In this document: in pieces, positions 41,866 through 51,644 of the stretch | How the letters are laid out: each line of letters opens with the position of its first letter | Numbering within the stretch: position 1 is the first letter of the stretch | Origin: an uncultured Christensenella sp. | GTDB taxonomy: Bacteria; Bacillota; Clostridia; Christensenellales; Borkfalkiaceae | Direction: 5' to 3' | Assembly (NCBI GenBank): GCA_910585705.1 | Contig: CAJUER010000001.1 | Location: 54,480 to 118,479 of the forward strand | DNA length: 64,000 nt | Program-made: the position numbers and the translations under genes | Notes under the pieces: model-generated | What the model was told of the DNA's origin: nothing | Database searches by the model: none | Seen by the model: the letters and a program-made list of their open reading frames with translations, nothing else

Positions 41866-42918
41866 ATGGAAAATATAAAAACAGTGCAGGCGGACGGCGC
41901 GGCTTTAAGTGAAAACGAAGCTTTAATAGAGCAGGCGTACGAAGCAATGGCGGAAGGCAAGCCCGAAAAGCAACCCAAACAAAAACCCGCCGCAAGCAAT
42001 CCCAAATGGGAAAAGTGGAAACAAAATTTCAAGCGCAGGGGCTGGATTCTTGTGTTTATTCTGCCTGCGCTTATTTACGTTCTCATTTTCTGTTACGGAC
42101 CTATGTACGGTATTCTTGTCGCCTTTCAGGACTATATGCCGGGCGACAATATAATAGGTTCCGGAACGAACTGGATAGGTCTGGATAACTTTAAAACATT
42201 TTTTTCGGACCCGAACTTCGGCAACTATTTTTTAAACACTTTTCTATTGTGTATTTTAGGTTTCCTCGTCGGGTTTCCCCTGCCTATAATTGTTGCGCTT
42301 TTGCTTAACTCGCTTAAACCCAAAAAAATCAAAAAGGGATTGCAAATACTTTATTATGCGCCCCACTTTATATCGCTCGTCGTACTTGTCGGAATGTTGA
42401 AACTTATATTCGGCTCTGACGGACTTTTGGACCAGCTGAGCGTAAAGTTTGGAGGGGACGTAAACGGCTTGCAGTTGTTTTTAAAGCCCGAAGCGTTCAG
42501 ACCGCTCTTCATCTTCTCGGGCAACTGGCAGGATTTCGGCTGGTCGGCAATTATATATCTTGCCGCGCTTTCCGGAGTAGATCCCGCCCTGCACGAGGCG
42601 GCAAAGGTGGACGGAGCTTCGAGATTCAGAAGGATTTTCAGCGTTGATTTGCCCGCGATTTTACCGACGGTAATAATGCTTATGATTCTTTCGATAGGTA
42701 ATTTAATGAGCTGCGGATACGAAAAAGTTCTTCTGATGCAGACGGGCGGAAACCTCGAAACGAGCGAAATTTTGTCAACATACGTCTACGGCGGATTAAT
42801 GAGCGGACAGTACGGACTCAGTACGGCTTCGGGACTGTTCAATTCGGTTATAAACGTTGTGTTGCTTGTAATAGCGAATTTCACTTCGAAGAAGCTTGCA
42901 AATCAGAGTATGTGGTGA
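41866..42918 (+). CDS. Carbohydrate ABC transporter permease (LplB/YtcP type)
   Basis: 350 residues with an unusually long polar N-terminal tail of about 55 residues before the first of six spans. Signature YLAALSGVDPALHEAAKVDG near residue 228 contacts the ATPase (EAA loop). Start GGGCGAATTT-ATG lies 15 bases after the GH32 gene. It pairs with the permease at 42923. The LplB/AlgM-like group works with large EF-hand-bearing solute-binding proteins, as found here. Confidence 0.92.
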   Translation: MENIKTVQADGAALSENEALIEQAYEAMAEGKPEKQPKQKPAASNPKWEKWKQNFKRRGWILVFILPALIYVLIFCYGPMYGILVAFQDYMPGDNIIGSGTNWIGLDNFKTFFSDPNFGNYFLNTFLLCILGFLVGFPLPIIVALLLNSLKPKKIKKGLQILYYAPHFISLVVLVGMLKLIFGSDGLLDQLSVKFGGDVNGLQLFLKPEAFRPLFIFSGNWQDFGWSAIIYLAALSGVDPALHEAAKVDGASRFRRIFSVDLPAILPTVIMLMILSIGNLMSCGYEKVLLMQTGGNLETSEILSTYVYGGLMSGQYGLSTASGLFNSVINVVLLVIANFTSKKLANQSMW

Positions 42919-42922
42919 CGGT

Positions 42923-43828
42923 ATGGAAGATAAAGAATTAAAAGCGTTAAAAAAGAAAAACAAAATCAAAGGCAGTAAAACCGATTATGTGTATTACGTT
43001 ATCTGCGGCTTTATTCTGTTTTTGCTTGCGGTTATCGTAATTTATCCGCTGTACTATATTGTCATTGCTTCCGTGTCGGACCCCGACGCGGTTATGACGG
43101 GCAAGGTGTGGCTGTACCCCGTAAAAGTCACGTTTTCGGGCTATGCACAGCTTTTCAACCGCGACGACGTTTGGCGCGGCTACTTCAATACTCTCGTATA
43201 TACCATATTTGGAACGCTTTTCAACATAGCCTTGACGATACCTGCGGGCTGGGCGCTTTCACGCGATTATCTGCCTTTCAGAAAGGTTATAAACGTGCTT
43301 TTGATAATCACGATGTTTTTCGGCGGCGGACTTGTGCCTTACGTCATACTGTGCAGAACGCTGGGACTTTATCAGAATCCGTTGATTTTAATAATAGGCG
43401 GAGGCGTAAGCGTTTACAACGTGTTTATGTGTAAATCGTTCTTTCAGGTCAACGTTCCTAAGGAAGTGCTGGAAGCCGCGCAGATAGACGGCGCAGGAGA
43501 AATACGCACGTTCTTTGACCTCGTTCTTCCGCTTGCAAAATCTATAATAAGCGTAATGGTTCTCTTCTACGCTGTGGGGCACTGGAACAACTATATAGAC
43601 GCCTATATATTCAGTATAGACAAAGACTTTTATCCTTTGCAGGCGGTCATTAACGGACTTCTCGACGCTACCGCCGGCGGCGAAGGCGACGTGGTGCTCG
43701 AACAAATGCGCGTAGCAACGCAAATAAAATTCACGTCGATTATCGTTGCAACCTTGCCTATTTTGGTGCTTTATCCGATGATTGAAAAGCACTTCGGTCA
43801 AGGCGTTCTTGTGGGTTCGTTCAAATAA
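42923..43828 (+). CDS. Carbohydrate ABC transporter permease (LplC type)
   Basis: 301 residues from ATG at 42923 (5 bases after the first permease; the longer frame inside that gene is unlikely). A lysine-rich start is followed by six spans, with the EAA loop VPKEVLEAAQIDGAGEIRTF near residue 190, and GQGVLVGSFK at the C-terminus, typical of LplC/YtcP-like permeases. Second half of the oligosaccharide channel. Confidence 0.92.
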   Translation: MEDKELKALKKKNKIKGSKTDYVYYVICGFILFLLAVIVIYPLYYIVIASVSDPDAVMTGKVWLYPVKVTFSGYAQLFNRDDVWRGYFNTLVYTIFGTLFNIALTIPAGWALSRDYLPFRKVINVLLIITMFFGGGLVPYVILCRTLGLYQNPLILIIGGGVSVYNVFMCKSFFQVNVPKEVLEAAQIDGAGEIRTFFDLVLPLAKSIISVMVLFYAVGHWNNYIDAYIFSIDKDFYPLQAVINGLLDATAGGEGDVVLEQMRVATQIKFTSIIVATLPILVLYPMIEKHFGQGVLVGSFK

Positions 43829-43844
43829 AAACACGGAGAAAATT

Positions 43845-45482
43845 ATGAAGAAAATAATTGCGGGAGTGCTCGTCGCGGTTCTATGGTTTGCGGTCGTCAT
43901 AACCTATACCGCCGTCGCTATGAAAGGCGACGGAGACGAGGACGGTCACGAATTTACAATTCTTACCGTTAAGGAAGAAACGGTAAAAGATTATAATACG
44001 ATGCCTGTGTTCAAAGCGCTTGCAAGAGAAACGGGCAGGGACGTTTACTGGACGTACAACACTTCCACGCAGTACGCAAACAACACAGACCCCGTCGGCA
44101 TAAACGGAATAGACGCAATTTATCACTCAGGCTTTTCAAACCTGCAACTGTATAATTACGGCAGTCGCGGCAGAATAGTCGCAATAGACGAGTACCTCAA
44201 ATATATGCCTAATTTTTCAAAGATTTTGCAGGACCGTCCCGACATAGCCGAAGCGTTAAAATCGCCGCCTACGCCCGACGCACCGGAGGGACATATTTAT
44301 TCGCTTCCGCGCGTGGAGGAAATGGGGCTTAAAGCTTATCCCAATATTCTGTTTTTGAATAAGGCGTGGGTTGAAAAGCTTATCGACTTAAACGAATTGC
44401 CCGCAGAAGTCGGACTGGAAAAATCCGATTTGACCGACGGTCTTGTTTTAAAACGCAGTCAGTTCAAAGCCATATTGCAAAAGTTCAACGATTTGGATAT
44501 GGACGGCGACGGAAGCAGTGAAAACGAAATTCCTCTCACCTTCGTAAGCGGTAACTGGCAGGGCAACGAAAGCGACCTAATAGCTTCATTCGGCGTGCCT
44601 GAAAACGTAGAGCATAAAACGATTGTCGACGGCAAGGTTTCCTTTACCGTAGAAAATGAAAACTGGTTCAACGCGGTAAAGGAGCTCAACGACTGGTACA
44701 ATAAAAAACTTATCCGCTCGACGGCGTTCACGCAGACTCAGGACGAGTTCCTTGCAAAAGGTCAGGACGGCAGATACGGCGCGTTCTACTGGTGGGAAAA
44801 GGAAACGGTGGTCGCCAAAAATTTGCAGGAAAATTATATTATGCTTCAACCACTTGTGGACGACGCCACAGGTAAGCAGTACGTCGGACAGAGCAACGAG
44901 CTTGAAATAGAAAAGGGCGAATGCGTGATATTGTCGTCCTGCAAGGATAAGGAAGGACTTCTCTCTTACTTCGATAAGTTTTTCGAACCTCTCTATTCGG
45001 CGCAATTGAATTACGGCTCGATAGAATCGGGCGCATTCGAAAAACAGAAAGAGGGTGAAAAGCTCATACCGAACGACGATCACGGCGCGCAGAGCGCGGA
45101 CGACTTCCGTATGAAAAACGCCCCTTACGGCGTGGTGTATCTTACGGGCGACGTTTGGGAAAATCACGTTGAAATGGAAGCGCGTGCAAAGCTCAGGTTA
45201 CAGCGGCTTGAAGAATATCTTAAAAACAATTCTTTTGAGAACGTAAAGGCGATTCCGAATTTAAATTATACCAAAGATGAGCTCGATACACTCAACAGAT
45301 ACGAAAATTCGCTCGGCAAAAATATTACTTCGTGGATGATAAACAAAATCACTTCGTCGGGTGCGCCGACTTTAAGCGACTGGCAGAGTTTTCTCAAAAC
45401 TAACGAAACTTCAATACAGCAGGTAAAAAACGTAAACCAGAAGGCGTACGACAGGTACGTTGAAGCGACGACGCGCAAGTAA
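43845..45482 (+). CDS. Extracellular solute-binding protein (LplA/AlgQ type) with uncleaved N-terminal anchor
   Basis: 545 residues from the ATG after CGGAGAAAATT. The N-terminal hydrophobic stretch IIAGVLVAVLWFAVVITYTAVA has no lipobox cysteine, so the protein is probably held by a membrane helix. The mature part has the large type-1 sugar-binding fold with a calcium-type loop DLDMDGDGSSENE near residue 214, seen in LplA/AlgQ-like proteins. Its position after two permeases makes it the receptor of the fructooligosaccharide importer. Ligand inferred. Confidence 0.88.
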   Translation: MKKIIAGVLVAVLWFAVVITYTAVAMKGDGDEDGHEFTILTVKEETVKDYNTMPVFKALARETGRDVYWTYNTSTQYANNTDPVGINGIDAIYHSGFSNLQLYNYGSRGRIVAIDEYLKYMPNFSKILQDRPDIAEALKSPPTPDAPEGHIYSLPRVEEMGLKAYPNILFLNKAWVEKLIDLNELPAEVGLEKSDLTDGLVLKRSQFKAILQKFNDLDMDGDGSSENEIPLTFVSGNWQGNESDLIASFGVPENVEHKTIVDGKVSFTVENENWFNAVKELNDWYNKKLIRSTAFTQTQDEFLAKGQDGRYGAFYWWEKETVVAKNLQENYIMLQPLVDDATGKQYVGQSNELEIEKGECVILSSCKDKEGLLSYFDKFFEPLYSAQLNYGSIESGAFEKQKEGEKLIPNDDHGAQSADDFRMKNAPYGVVYLTGDVWENHVEMEARAKLRLQRLEEYLKNNSFENVKAIPNLNYTKDELDTLNRYENSLGKNITSWMINKITSSGAPTLSDWQSFLKTNETSIQQVKNVNQKAYDRYVEATTRK

Positions 45483-45504
45483 AGGATAAAAGGAGGGGGG
45501 AGCA

Positions 45505-46191
45505 ATGAAAGGTTTCAGACTGTTCGGCGATTATGCTTTCGAGTTTTTTGTCGTCACTTTATTACTTGCCCTTTCGGCGTTGCTGGTAATTCCTTTTGTT
45601 CCCATGCTTGTAGGCGTTACGGCGTATTTCAAAGAGAGTATTAACGTCCGCCGCTTTAAGGACATTTTTACCGCAATAGGGAAAAATATAAAAATACTCG
45701 TTTTTTATACCCTGTTCCAGCTCGTGATTATTATTTTCCCCGTGCTGAACGTCTACTTTTTCAACACCCACCCCGAAAGCGTGAATTACTTCGTGCTTGC
45801 GGTAAGCTGCGTTGCGCTGTTCGTCGGTATAATATACCTTGTGACCGCGCCGACGGTAATCGTAAATATGTCGGTTACGCTCCGCCAGCTTTTTTACAAC
45901 GGCATAATGCTTCTTTTCGGCGGACTTGTGCGCAGTATAATTTCTGTTGCGTGCATTGCGGGAATCGTCGCGCTGATAATTTTTTATCCCTACGTTGTGC
46001 CTTTCACGCTGTACGCCGCGCCTTTGCTTATTTCGAAATTGATGAACGAAAATTTTTTGAAGCTCAAAGCAAAAGCGCTTAATACAAGCGTGTTCGAGCT
46101 TAAAAGAAAGCAAACAGAAGACGATTATCTCGATGAAAACGGAGAAATAAACCGTACGGAAATTTTGGAGAAATATGATGAAGAAAATTAA
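45505..46191 (+). CDS. YesL-like (DUF624) membrane protein
   Basis: 228 residues with about five hydrophobic spans and an acidic C-terminal tail. RLFGDYAFEFFVVTLLLALSA and VPMLVGVTAYFKE recall the DUF624/YesL family that accompanies LplABC-type sugar importers in Firmicutes. GGAGGGGGG precedes the ATG. Function unknown; perhaps an importer accessory. Overlaps the next gene by 17 bases. Confidence 0.7.
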   Translation: MKGFRLFGDYAFEFFVVTLLLALSALLVIPFVPMLVGVTAYFKESINVRRFKDIFTAIGKNIKILVFYTLFQLVIIIFPVLNVYFFNTHPESVNYFVLAVSCVALFVGIIYLVTAPTVIVNMSVTLRQLFYNGIMLLFGGLVRSIISVACIAGIVALIIFYPYVVPFTLYAAPLLISKLMNENFLKLKAKALNTSVFELKRKQTEDDYLDENGEINRTEILEKYDEEN

Positions 46192-47824
46192 GCTTTTGCT
46201 TTTACCGCTCGCGGCTTCCGCATTGACGCTTGCCGCTTGCGGACAGAAAGAAATAAATCACGGACCTGAGCTTTGGGGCGTGAATGATATAATCTGTCTT
46301 GCGGGCACTACCGTTGACTTGCTTGACGGCGTTGCCGCGCTCGATTTGGAGGACGGAGACATTACTCCGAATTTGCGCGTAACGGTAACGCCCGAAGTCC
46401 CCGTTGAAAACGGCTATACCGTATTCCCCGCAGCAGGCGAGTACGAGGTGTGTTACGAAGCTTACGACAGTCAGGGCAAGTACGTCAGGACTACCGTCGG
46501 CGCGTCGGTCAAGCAACGCGAAGTATATACGGACAGTGTGCTTACCAACGGTTTTTCTTTAAATACGGGCGGTAAGGTCGAAATAATAAACGAGGGTTTG
46601 AACTCGAACGTATACTCGTTTAAAGTCACAGGCAACGAAATTGCGGAGGACGTAAAACTTTCCCGCGAGTACACGCTCGTTTCGGGTGTGGAATATACTT
46701 TTGCTTATCACTTCGACTGCAACGCTTCGGGCAGGATAAAATGTGCGGCGGACGGCTTTGCGTTTGCGGAAAGGAATATAGCCGCAGGCAGTGGACAAAT
46801 TCAATTTACCTATTCTCTGCCGTACTCCGAAACTGCGGACGGTCAGGCGGCTTCCGACACAGTTTTAATAGAGCTTTGGCTCGGCGGACTCGATGGAGAA
46901 ATGAATTTTTCTTTATCTAAATGCGAATTATCGTATCTCAGTACCGGCGACGGCTTGGTTGAAAAATTGCCGAATTTCGATTTCAACGGCAAGACGGAAG
47001 GCAGGTTTGACGGAACGGTAGGAACGGCAGGCGCTGCCGAAGGCGGTAAGGGAGTGTTTGTGGAAATAAGCAAAGCTTCCGCCGACACCTGGCGCGGCGG
47101 GGTGTTTGTTAACACGGGGCTCAATATCGCGGACGGTGTGACCTACAAGGTTTCTTACGACGTGGAAGCGCAAAACGACGGTCCTTTCGAGGTCATATTG
47201 CAGAACAAACAGTGGGACGCGAACGAATTCCATAAAACATTCAATACAGGTCACAGCGAATTCGACGTTACGATAAACGCGCAGTCGAGCGGCACGCTCT
47301 GGATTTATATAGCGTCGGGTGCAAACGTAAATAGAATCACGCTTAAAAACCTCAGCGTTAAAGCGCAGGAAAGCGGAACTATCAAAAAGACGTTTGAAAT
47401 AGGTCAGATTTATTCCAACAACTCCGACGGCGGCGAAGGAAGCGCAGTTTGTGAGTACGGAAGGATAATTTACGATATTAAAAAGTTCGGCGCCAATTGG
47501 GGCAATAACGAATTGGGCACTCCTTCTTTCGCGCTGTCCGGCGCGGCGGGAAACTTCGTCATAACTTTCAAAGCAAAGGCTTCCTCGCCTGTGAATTGCG
47601 TTTTTGCGGCAAGCGCGGCGGACTATTGGGATACCTTTGTCTGGAAACAGCTTAAAATCACCGAACAAGAGCGGACTTATTCCGTCCGTTGCGACGATAA
47701 GAGCGTGGAAGGAAATTATAAATTTCTATGGCAGTTCGGCTCGTCAGCGAACTCCGTTTATTCAGACGTAAAGGTTGAAATCAGCGACTTAAAAATATGT
47801 TATTTAAGCGAACTCGAAGGTTGA
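46175..47824 (+). CDS. Lipoprotein with Ig-like and carbohydrate-binding-like domains
   Basis: 549 residues. Lipobox LAAC with Cys22. An N-terminal Ig-like domain (about 30-115; LDLEDGDITPNLRVTVTPEV is DUF5011-like) precedes three jelly-roll modules (about 120-240, 250-400, 405-545) resembling CBM4/9-type carbohydrate-binding modules with Trp/Phe-rich faces. No catalytic motif seen. Encoded between importer and cytosolic GH32 genes; a surface fructan-capture role is inferred. Start ATGATG with GGAG upstream, inside the YesL gene. Confidence 0.7.
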   Translation: MMKKIKLLLLPLAASALTLAACGQKEINHGPELWGVNDIICLAGTTVDLLDGVAALDLEDGDITPNLRVTVTPEVPVENGYTVFPAAGEYEVCYEAYDSQGKYVRTTVGASVKQREVYTDSVLTNGFSLNTGGKVEIINEGLNSNVYSFKVTGNEIAEDVKLSREYTLVSGVEYTFAYHFDCNASGRIKCAADGFAFAERNIAAGSGQIQFTYSLPYSETADGQAASDTVLIELWLGGLDGEMNFSLSKCELSYLSTGDGLVEKLPNFDFNGKTEGRFDGTVGTAGAAEGGKGVFVEISKASADTWRGGVFVNTGLNIADGVTYKVSYDVEAQNDGPFEVILQNKQWDANEFHKTFNTGHSEFDVTINAQSSGTLWIYIASGANVNRITLKNLSVKAQESGTIKKTFEIGQIYSNNSDGGEGSAVCEYGRIIYDIKKFGANWGNNELGTPSFALSGAAGNFVITFKAKASSPVNCVFAASAADYWDTFVWKQLKITEQERTYSVRCDDKSVEGNYKFLWQFGSSANSVYSDVKVEISDLKICYLSELEG

Positions 47825-47828
47825 TAAA

Positions 47829-49187
47829 ATGAACGAACTTAAAAAGGCTAACTTATATATTTCAAAAGCAAAACACACGATAAATTCAAAATACCGTCTT
47901 AACTATCATTTAATGCCGTCCGTCGGCTGGATGAACGACCCCAACGGACTGATATATTTCAACGGCAAATATCACCTGTATTACCAGTTTAATCCATACG
48001 ATACTCACACGGGCAAAATGTGCTGGGGGCACGCCGTTTCCGACGATTTGGTTTCATATACCGATTGCGGAGTTGCGCTCATGCACGAGGGCGAACACGA
48101 AAGGGTTTTCTCCGGCGGAGCGATTGAAGCCGACGGAGGAATAACGGCATATTATACCCTCCATATAGAAGAGGGAGCGGAAAAGACGGAAGAGGTTTTC
48201 AAAGCCCGTTCGCTTGACGGAAACGAATTTACCGAACATGTAAAGGTATTCGACAATAACGACCTGCCCGAAAATATTTCGAGGACGGATTTCCGCGATC
48301 CCTGCCCTGTAAAGATAGGCGATATGTATTATGTGTTTGTCGGCGGTAAGGACGTAACTTTGAACAAGGGCGTAATTATTGTGCTCGGCGGCGAAACTAC
48401 GGATAATTTAAATTATAAGTTTTATCTCGGACCTTATTACGAGCTCGGCGATATGGGCGAATGTCCGTCATATTTCAAAGTGAACGGAAAAGACGTTCTG
48501 CTTGCTTCGGGGTGTCATGTCCACGACAGGGGAAACGACTTCAAAAACACGAATTCAAGCGTTTTTATCGTCGGCAGTCTGGACTTCGAAAGGGGTGCGA
48601 TGAAGGTTGATTTTATAAAAGAAATCGACAAGGGAGACACATTTTACGCGCCCCAGTTCATACGCGGAGAGGATAAGCCGATAATGATAGGATGGTTCGA
48701 AATGTGGGATAAACCTTATCCCACGAAGGATGCGGGGCACGGCTGGGTCGGCGCGTTTACCGTTCCCAGAGAGTTGACTTATTCCGACGGCGACGTTTTC
48801 CAAAATCCGACGGAGAGCCTGAACGCGTATCTTTACGAGCCCGCCGCAGACGAGGTGCCGAAATGTTCGGATATACGCTTTGAATTTTTCGGCGAAGGTG
48901 CGCTTACGGTCGAGGGCGCAAACGGGAAAGTAGTAATAGGCAACGACGGCGGCGTGTATCTTGACACGATTCATTCAAACAACTCGTTTGGAAGCATAAG
49001 GCGCACTAACGGCAGTTACAGCCGTTGCAGCATTAGAGTTCTTTTGGACGTGTCTGGAATAGAGGTTTTCGTGGACGGCGGCAGGGAAGTTATATCCAGC
49101 AGAATTTATATCGACGGCGATTACCGCATAAGAACGTGCGGCGGCGTCGGCGGTTTGAAAATTAAAGGCATAGGTGGAAAGCAATGA
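47829..49187 (+). CDS. Cytosolic GH32 fructosidase (sucrose-6-phosphate hydrolase/levanase-like)
   Basis: 452 residues without signal peptide. GH32 motifs in order: SVGWMNDPNGLIYF (nucleophile Asp37), CWGHAVSDDL, DFRDPCP (Asp157) and GECPSYF (acid/base Glu211), then a short C-terminal sandwich. It probably hydrolyses imported oligofructosides or sucrose inside the cell, releasing fructose for the kinase at 50685. Start 4 bases after the lipoprotein gene, overlapping the next gene by 4 bases. Confidence 0.93.
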   Translation: MNELKKANLYISKAKHTINSKYRLNYHLMPSVGWMNDPNGLIYFNGKYHLYYQFNPYDTHTGKMCWGHAVSDDLVSYTDCGVALMHEGEHERVFSGGAIEADGGITAYYTLHIEEGAEKTEEVFKARSLDGNEFTEHVKVFDNNDLPENISRTDFRDPCPVKIGDMYYVFVGGKDVTLNKGVIIVLGGETTDNLNYKFYLGPYYELGDMGECPSYFKVNGKDVLLASGCHVHDRGNDFKNTNSSVFIVGSLDFERGAMKVDFIKEIDKGDTFYAPQFIRGEDKPIMIGWFEMWDKPYPTKDAGHGWVGAFTVPRELTYSDGDVFQNPTESLNAYLYEPAADEVPKCSDIRFEFFGEGALTVEGANGKVVIGNDGGVYLDTIHSNNSFGSIRRTNGSYSRCSIRVLLDVSGIEVFVDGGREVISSRIYIDGDYRIRTCGGVGGLKIKGIGGKQ

Positions 49188-50692
49188 TTAAAAAACGGCT
49201 TGTACCGATAATTGCGGCTTTGGCGTGCGTGCTTGCGGCAGGTTGCGGCACGCCCGGAAAAAATTCGACGGATCAGGAGTCGAAGACAGTTTTTCCCGTT
49301 TCCTCTTACGATGAAACTTTGCCTGTGTCTATGGGCGACGTAATGCCTTTCTACGACGACGGGGTTATGAATATATATCACCTGCAAAACAGCAGGGGTA
49401 CACTCAGTCTTTTCTATCACCCCATATCGCGCCTTACAACGACTGACTTCGTCAACTATACCGACTGCGGCGTCGCGCTCGACTTCGAAGAAAATTCCCA
49501 GTCGCCGGACGCGGCTCTCGGAACGGGTTCTTTCATAAAAGATAAGGAAGGCAATTTCCATTGTTTTTATACGGGGCATAACGATAACGGACAGGAAGAG
49601 GGCTTGAAATTCAACGAAGTCATCCGTCATGCAAAAAGCGTCGACAATCAGGAAACTTGGGTAAAGGACGAAGACTTCAATCTTTACGGTTATGAAAACG
49701 ACTTCCGCGACCCTTACGTCTATTACGACGCTGAAGAGGATATTTACAATATGCTCGTAACCACGCGCGATTACGGCGTTGGCGTAATAAAAAGATATTC
49801 GTCAGCCTCGCTCGATGCGTCTTGGGAGGAGTGGCAGGACAGGGGTGTGTTTTTCCGTAACGACGACGGCAGTTACAATATGGAGTGTCCTTCATACGTT
49901 GAGTATAACGGTTATCGGTATCTCGCTTACAGCGAGCAGGGCGAAAACCGTGTAACGCATTACAGGTATAAAACCGAAAAGAACGGCGAGTGGAAAAAGT
50001 TCGAGCGCGACAGTATTGACGCAAGCGGTTTTTACGCGGGCAGATTGGAAAAGGCGGGCGATAAATTATACGCATTCGCGTGGTGCGCCAACCTTTCCGC
50101 AGGCAGCACGGGCGATTTTGACTGGGGCGGCAACCTCGTCACCCACGAGATAAAACAATCGTCAAACGGAGAGCTTTGCGCCGTTATGGTCGCCAGCGTC
50201 AAAGACGCTTTTTCAAACCGCGTCAAATACGAATATATAAGCGGCGGCGAAATTAAGGAAGCAACTTTCGGCAGTAATTTTTCTGCGCGTTGCGCTGAAA
50301 AGCTCGCAACAAACGTCACGAGGATTAATTTTACATTTTCCGTCGGCGATTTCGGCGGCGACTGCGGATTAACCTTCGGGCTTGACGGTAAGTACGACAA
50401 CCGTTTGGGCACTGCGGCGGTTGCATTCGACACGGCTGAAAGCAGGCTCGTATGCTACAACAAAATTTCAAGCGTAGTACGCTACGGCGACCCGTTGGCT
50501 TCGGTTGCGTTCGCGTATTCCGCAGGACGCATATATAACGTTGATATTATTATCGAGGGTGAAATTCTCACCGTATATCTTGACGATACAGTTTGCCTTA
50601 CGGCAAGGTTTCCTGATATGCAAAGAAGATGCTTTGCATTTTATTCTAACGGCTGTACGGCGGAATTCAAGGGGATAACTTTTTATGAGTAA
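49184..50692 (+). CDS. GH32-like lipoprotein with atypical nucleophile block
   Basis: 502 residues. Lipobox LAAGC (Cys21). The propeller keeps DFRDPYV (Asp176) and MECPSYV (acid/base Glu234), but the nucleophile strand reads MGDVMPFYDDGVMNIYHL (Asp58/Asp59) instead of WMNDPNG. The C-terminal 150 residues form a sandwich of the GH32C/concanavalin kind. It is therefore a diverged GH32/GH-J clan enzyme, maybe acting on a different fructan linkage or as a transferase, anchored outside the cell. ATGA overlap with the cytosolic GH32 and 8-base overlap with the kinase gene. Confidence 0.78.
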   Translation: MIKKRLVPIIAALACVLAAGCGTPGKNSTDQESKTVFPVSSYDETLPVSMGDVMPFYDDGVMNIYHLQNSRGTLSLFYHPISRLTTTDFVNYTDCGVALDFEENSQSPDAALGTGSFIKDKEGNFHCFYTGHNDNGQEEGLKFNEVIRHAKSVDNQETWVKDEDFNLYGYENDFRDPYVYYDAEEDIYNMLVTTRDYGVGVIKRYSSASLDASWEEWQDRGVFFRNDDGSYNMECPSYVEYNGYRYLAYSEQGENRVTHYRYKTEKNGEWKKFERDSIDASGFYAGRLEKAGDKLYAFAWCANLSAGSTGDFDWGGNLVTHEIKQSSNGELCAVMVASVKDAFSNRVKYEYISGGEIKEATFGSNFSARCAEKLATNVTRINFTFSVGDFGGDCGLTFGLDGKYDNRLGTAAVAFDTAESRLVCYNKISSVVRYGDPLASVAFAYSAGRIYNVDIIIEGEILTVYLDDTVCLTARFPDMQRRCFAFYSNGCTAEFKGITFYE

Positions 50693-51644
50693 ATTATATT
50701 CTGTGGGCGAGCTTTTAATCGACTTTCAATCTGTCGGAACGGGCGGTCTGAAAGAAACAAAGCAGTTTATAAAAAACGCGGGCGGAGCGCCTGCCAACGT
50801 GTGCGTTCAGGCTGTTAAGCTCGGACAAAAAGCCGCGTACCTCACAAAGGTAGGCGACGACGGCTTCGGAGAATTTTTGATAGATTCGCTTAAAAAAGAA
50901 GGCGTGGACGTTTCGTATATTTCCAGAAGCGGCGAATACGACACCTCGCTTGCATTTGTAAGCTTTAAGGACGGAGGCGAGCGCGAGTTCAGCTTTTACA
51001 GGAAAGCGGCGGCGGATCTGCACTTTACCGAACAAGACTTTAAAGACGTGAACTTCCGCGCGGACGACGTTCTCGAATTCGGAAGCGTCGCGCTTAAAAC
51101 CGCGCAGGCGCGCGATACGCACAAATTTTTAATAGACCGTGCGGAGAGCGCCGGAGCGTTAATCTGCTTCGATCCCAATTTAAGGTTTAACCTGTGGGAA
51201 AGCAGACAAGAGCTAAAAGACGCGGTAAAAGAATTTGCCGCATATGCCGACGTAATAAAGGCAGGCGCCGACGAGCTGGAATTTCTTTGCGGACTGCCCG
51301 TTGAAGAAGCCGTTAAAATTATGTTTGGCGGAAAACTTAAAATGCTGTTCGTAACCGACGGAGGCAAGGGGGCAAAGCTTTACCTTGCAGACGGCAGAAG
51401 TTATTCGTGCGAAGGATACAAGGTCAATACAATCGACACGACGGGCGCGGGCGACTCGTTCTTCGGCGGCGCGATTGCTCAGATTATGCGGCTAAATCTT
51501 AGCGCGGATAATCTTGTAAACGGCAAGACGGATTACGGTAAGATACTCGATTTCGCCTGCAAATGCGGCGCGTATACCACAACGGGGTACGGCGCGATTC
51601 CAGCAATGGGCGACAGAGAAAATATTGAAAAGGCGGTGAAGTAA
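50685..51644 (+). CDS. PfkB-family fructokinase
   Basis: 319-residue ribokinase-like kinase: N-terminal GGAPANVCVQAVKLG substrate-binding glycine motif near 30 and C-terminal signature DTTGAGDSFFGGAIAQ near 250 with the catalytic Asp in GAGD. In this locus the likely reaction is ATP-dependent phosphorylation of fructose to fructose 6-phosphate after intracellular GH32 cleavage. The ATPase gene starts at the next base. Confidence 0.9.
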   Translation: MSKLYSVGELLIDFQSVGTGGLKETKQFIKNAGGAPANVCVQAVKLGQKAAYLTKVGDDGFGEFLIDSLKKEGVDVSYISRSGEYDTSLAFVSFKDGGEREFSFYRKAAADLHFTEQDFKDVNFRADDVLEFGSVALKTAQARDTHKFLIDRAESAGALICFDPNLRFNLWESRQELKDAVKEFAAYADVIKAGADELEFLCGLPVEEAVKIMFGGKLKMLFVTDGGKGAKLYLADGRSYSCEGYKVNTIDTTGAGDSFFGGAIAQIMRLNLSADNLVNGKTDYGKILDFACKCGAYTTTGYGAIPAMGDRENIEKAVK

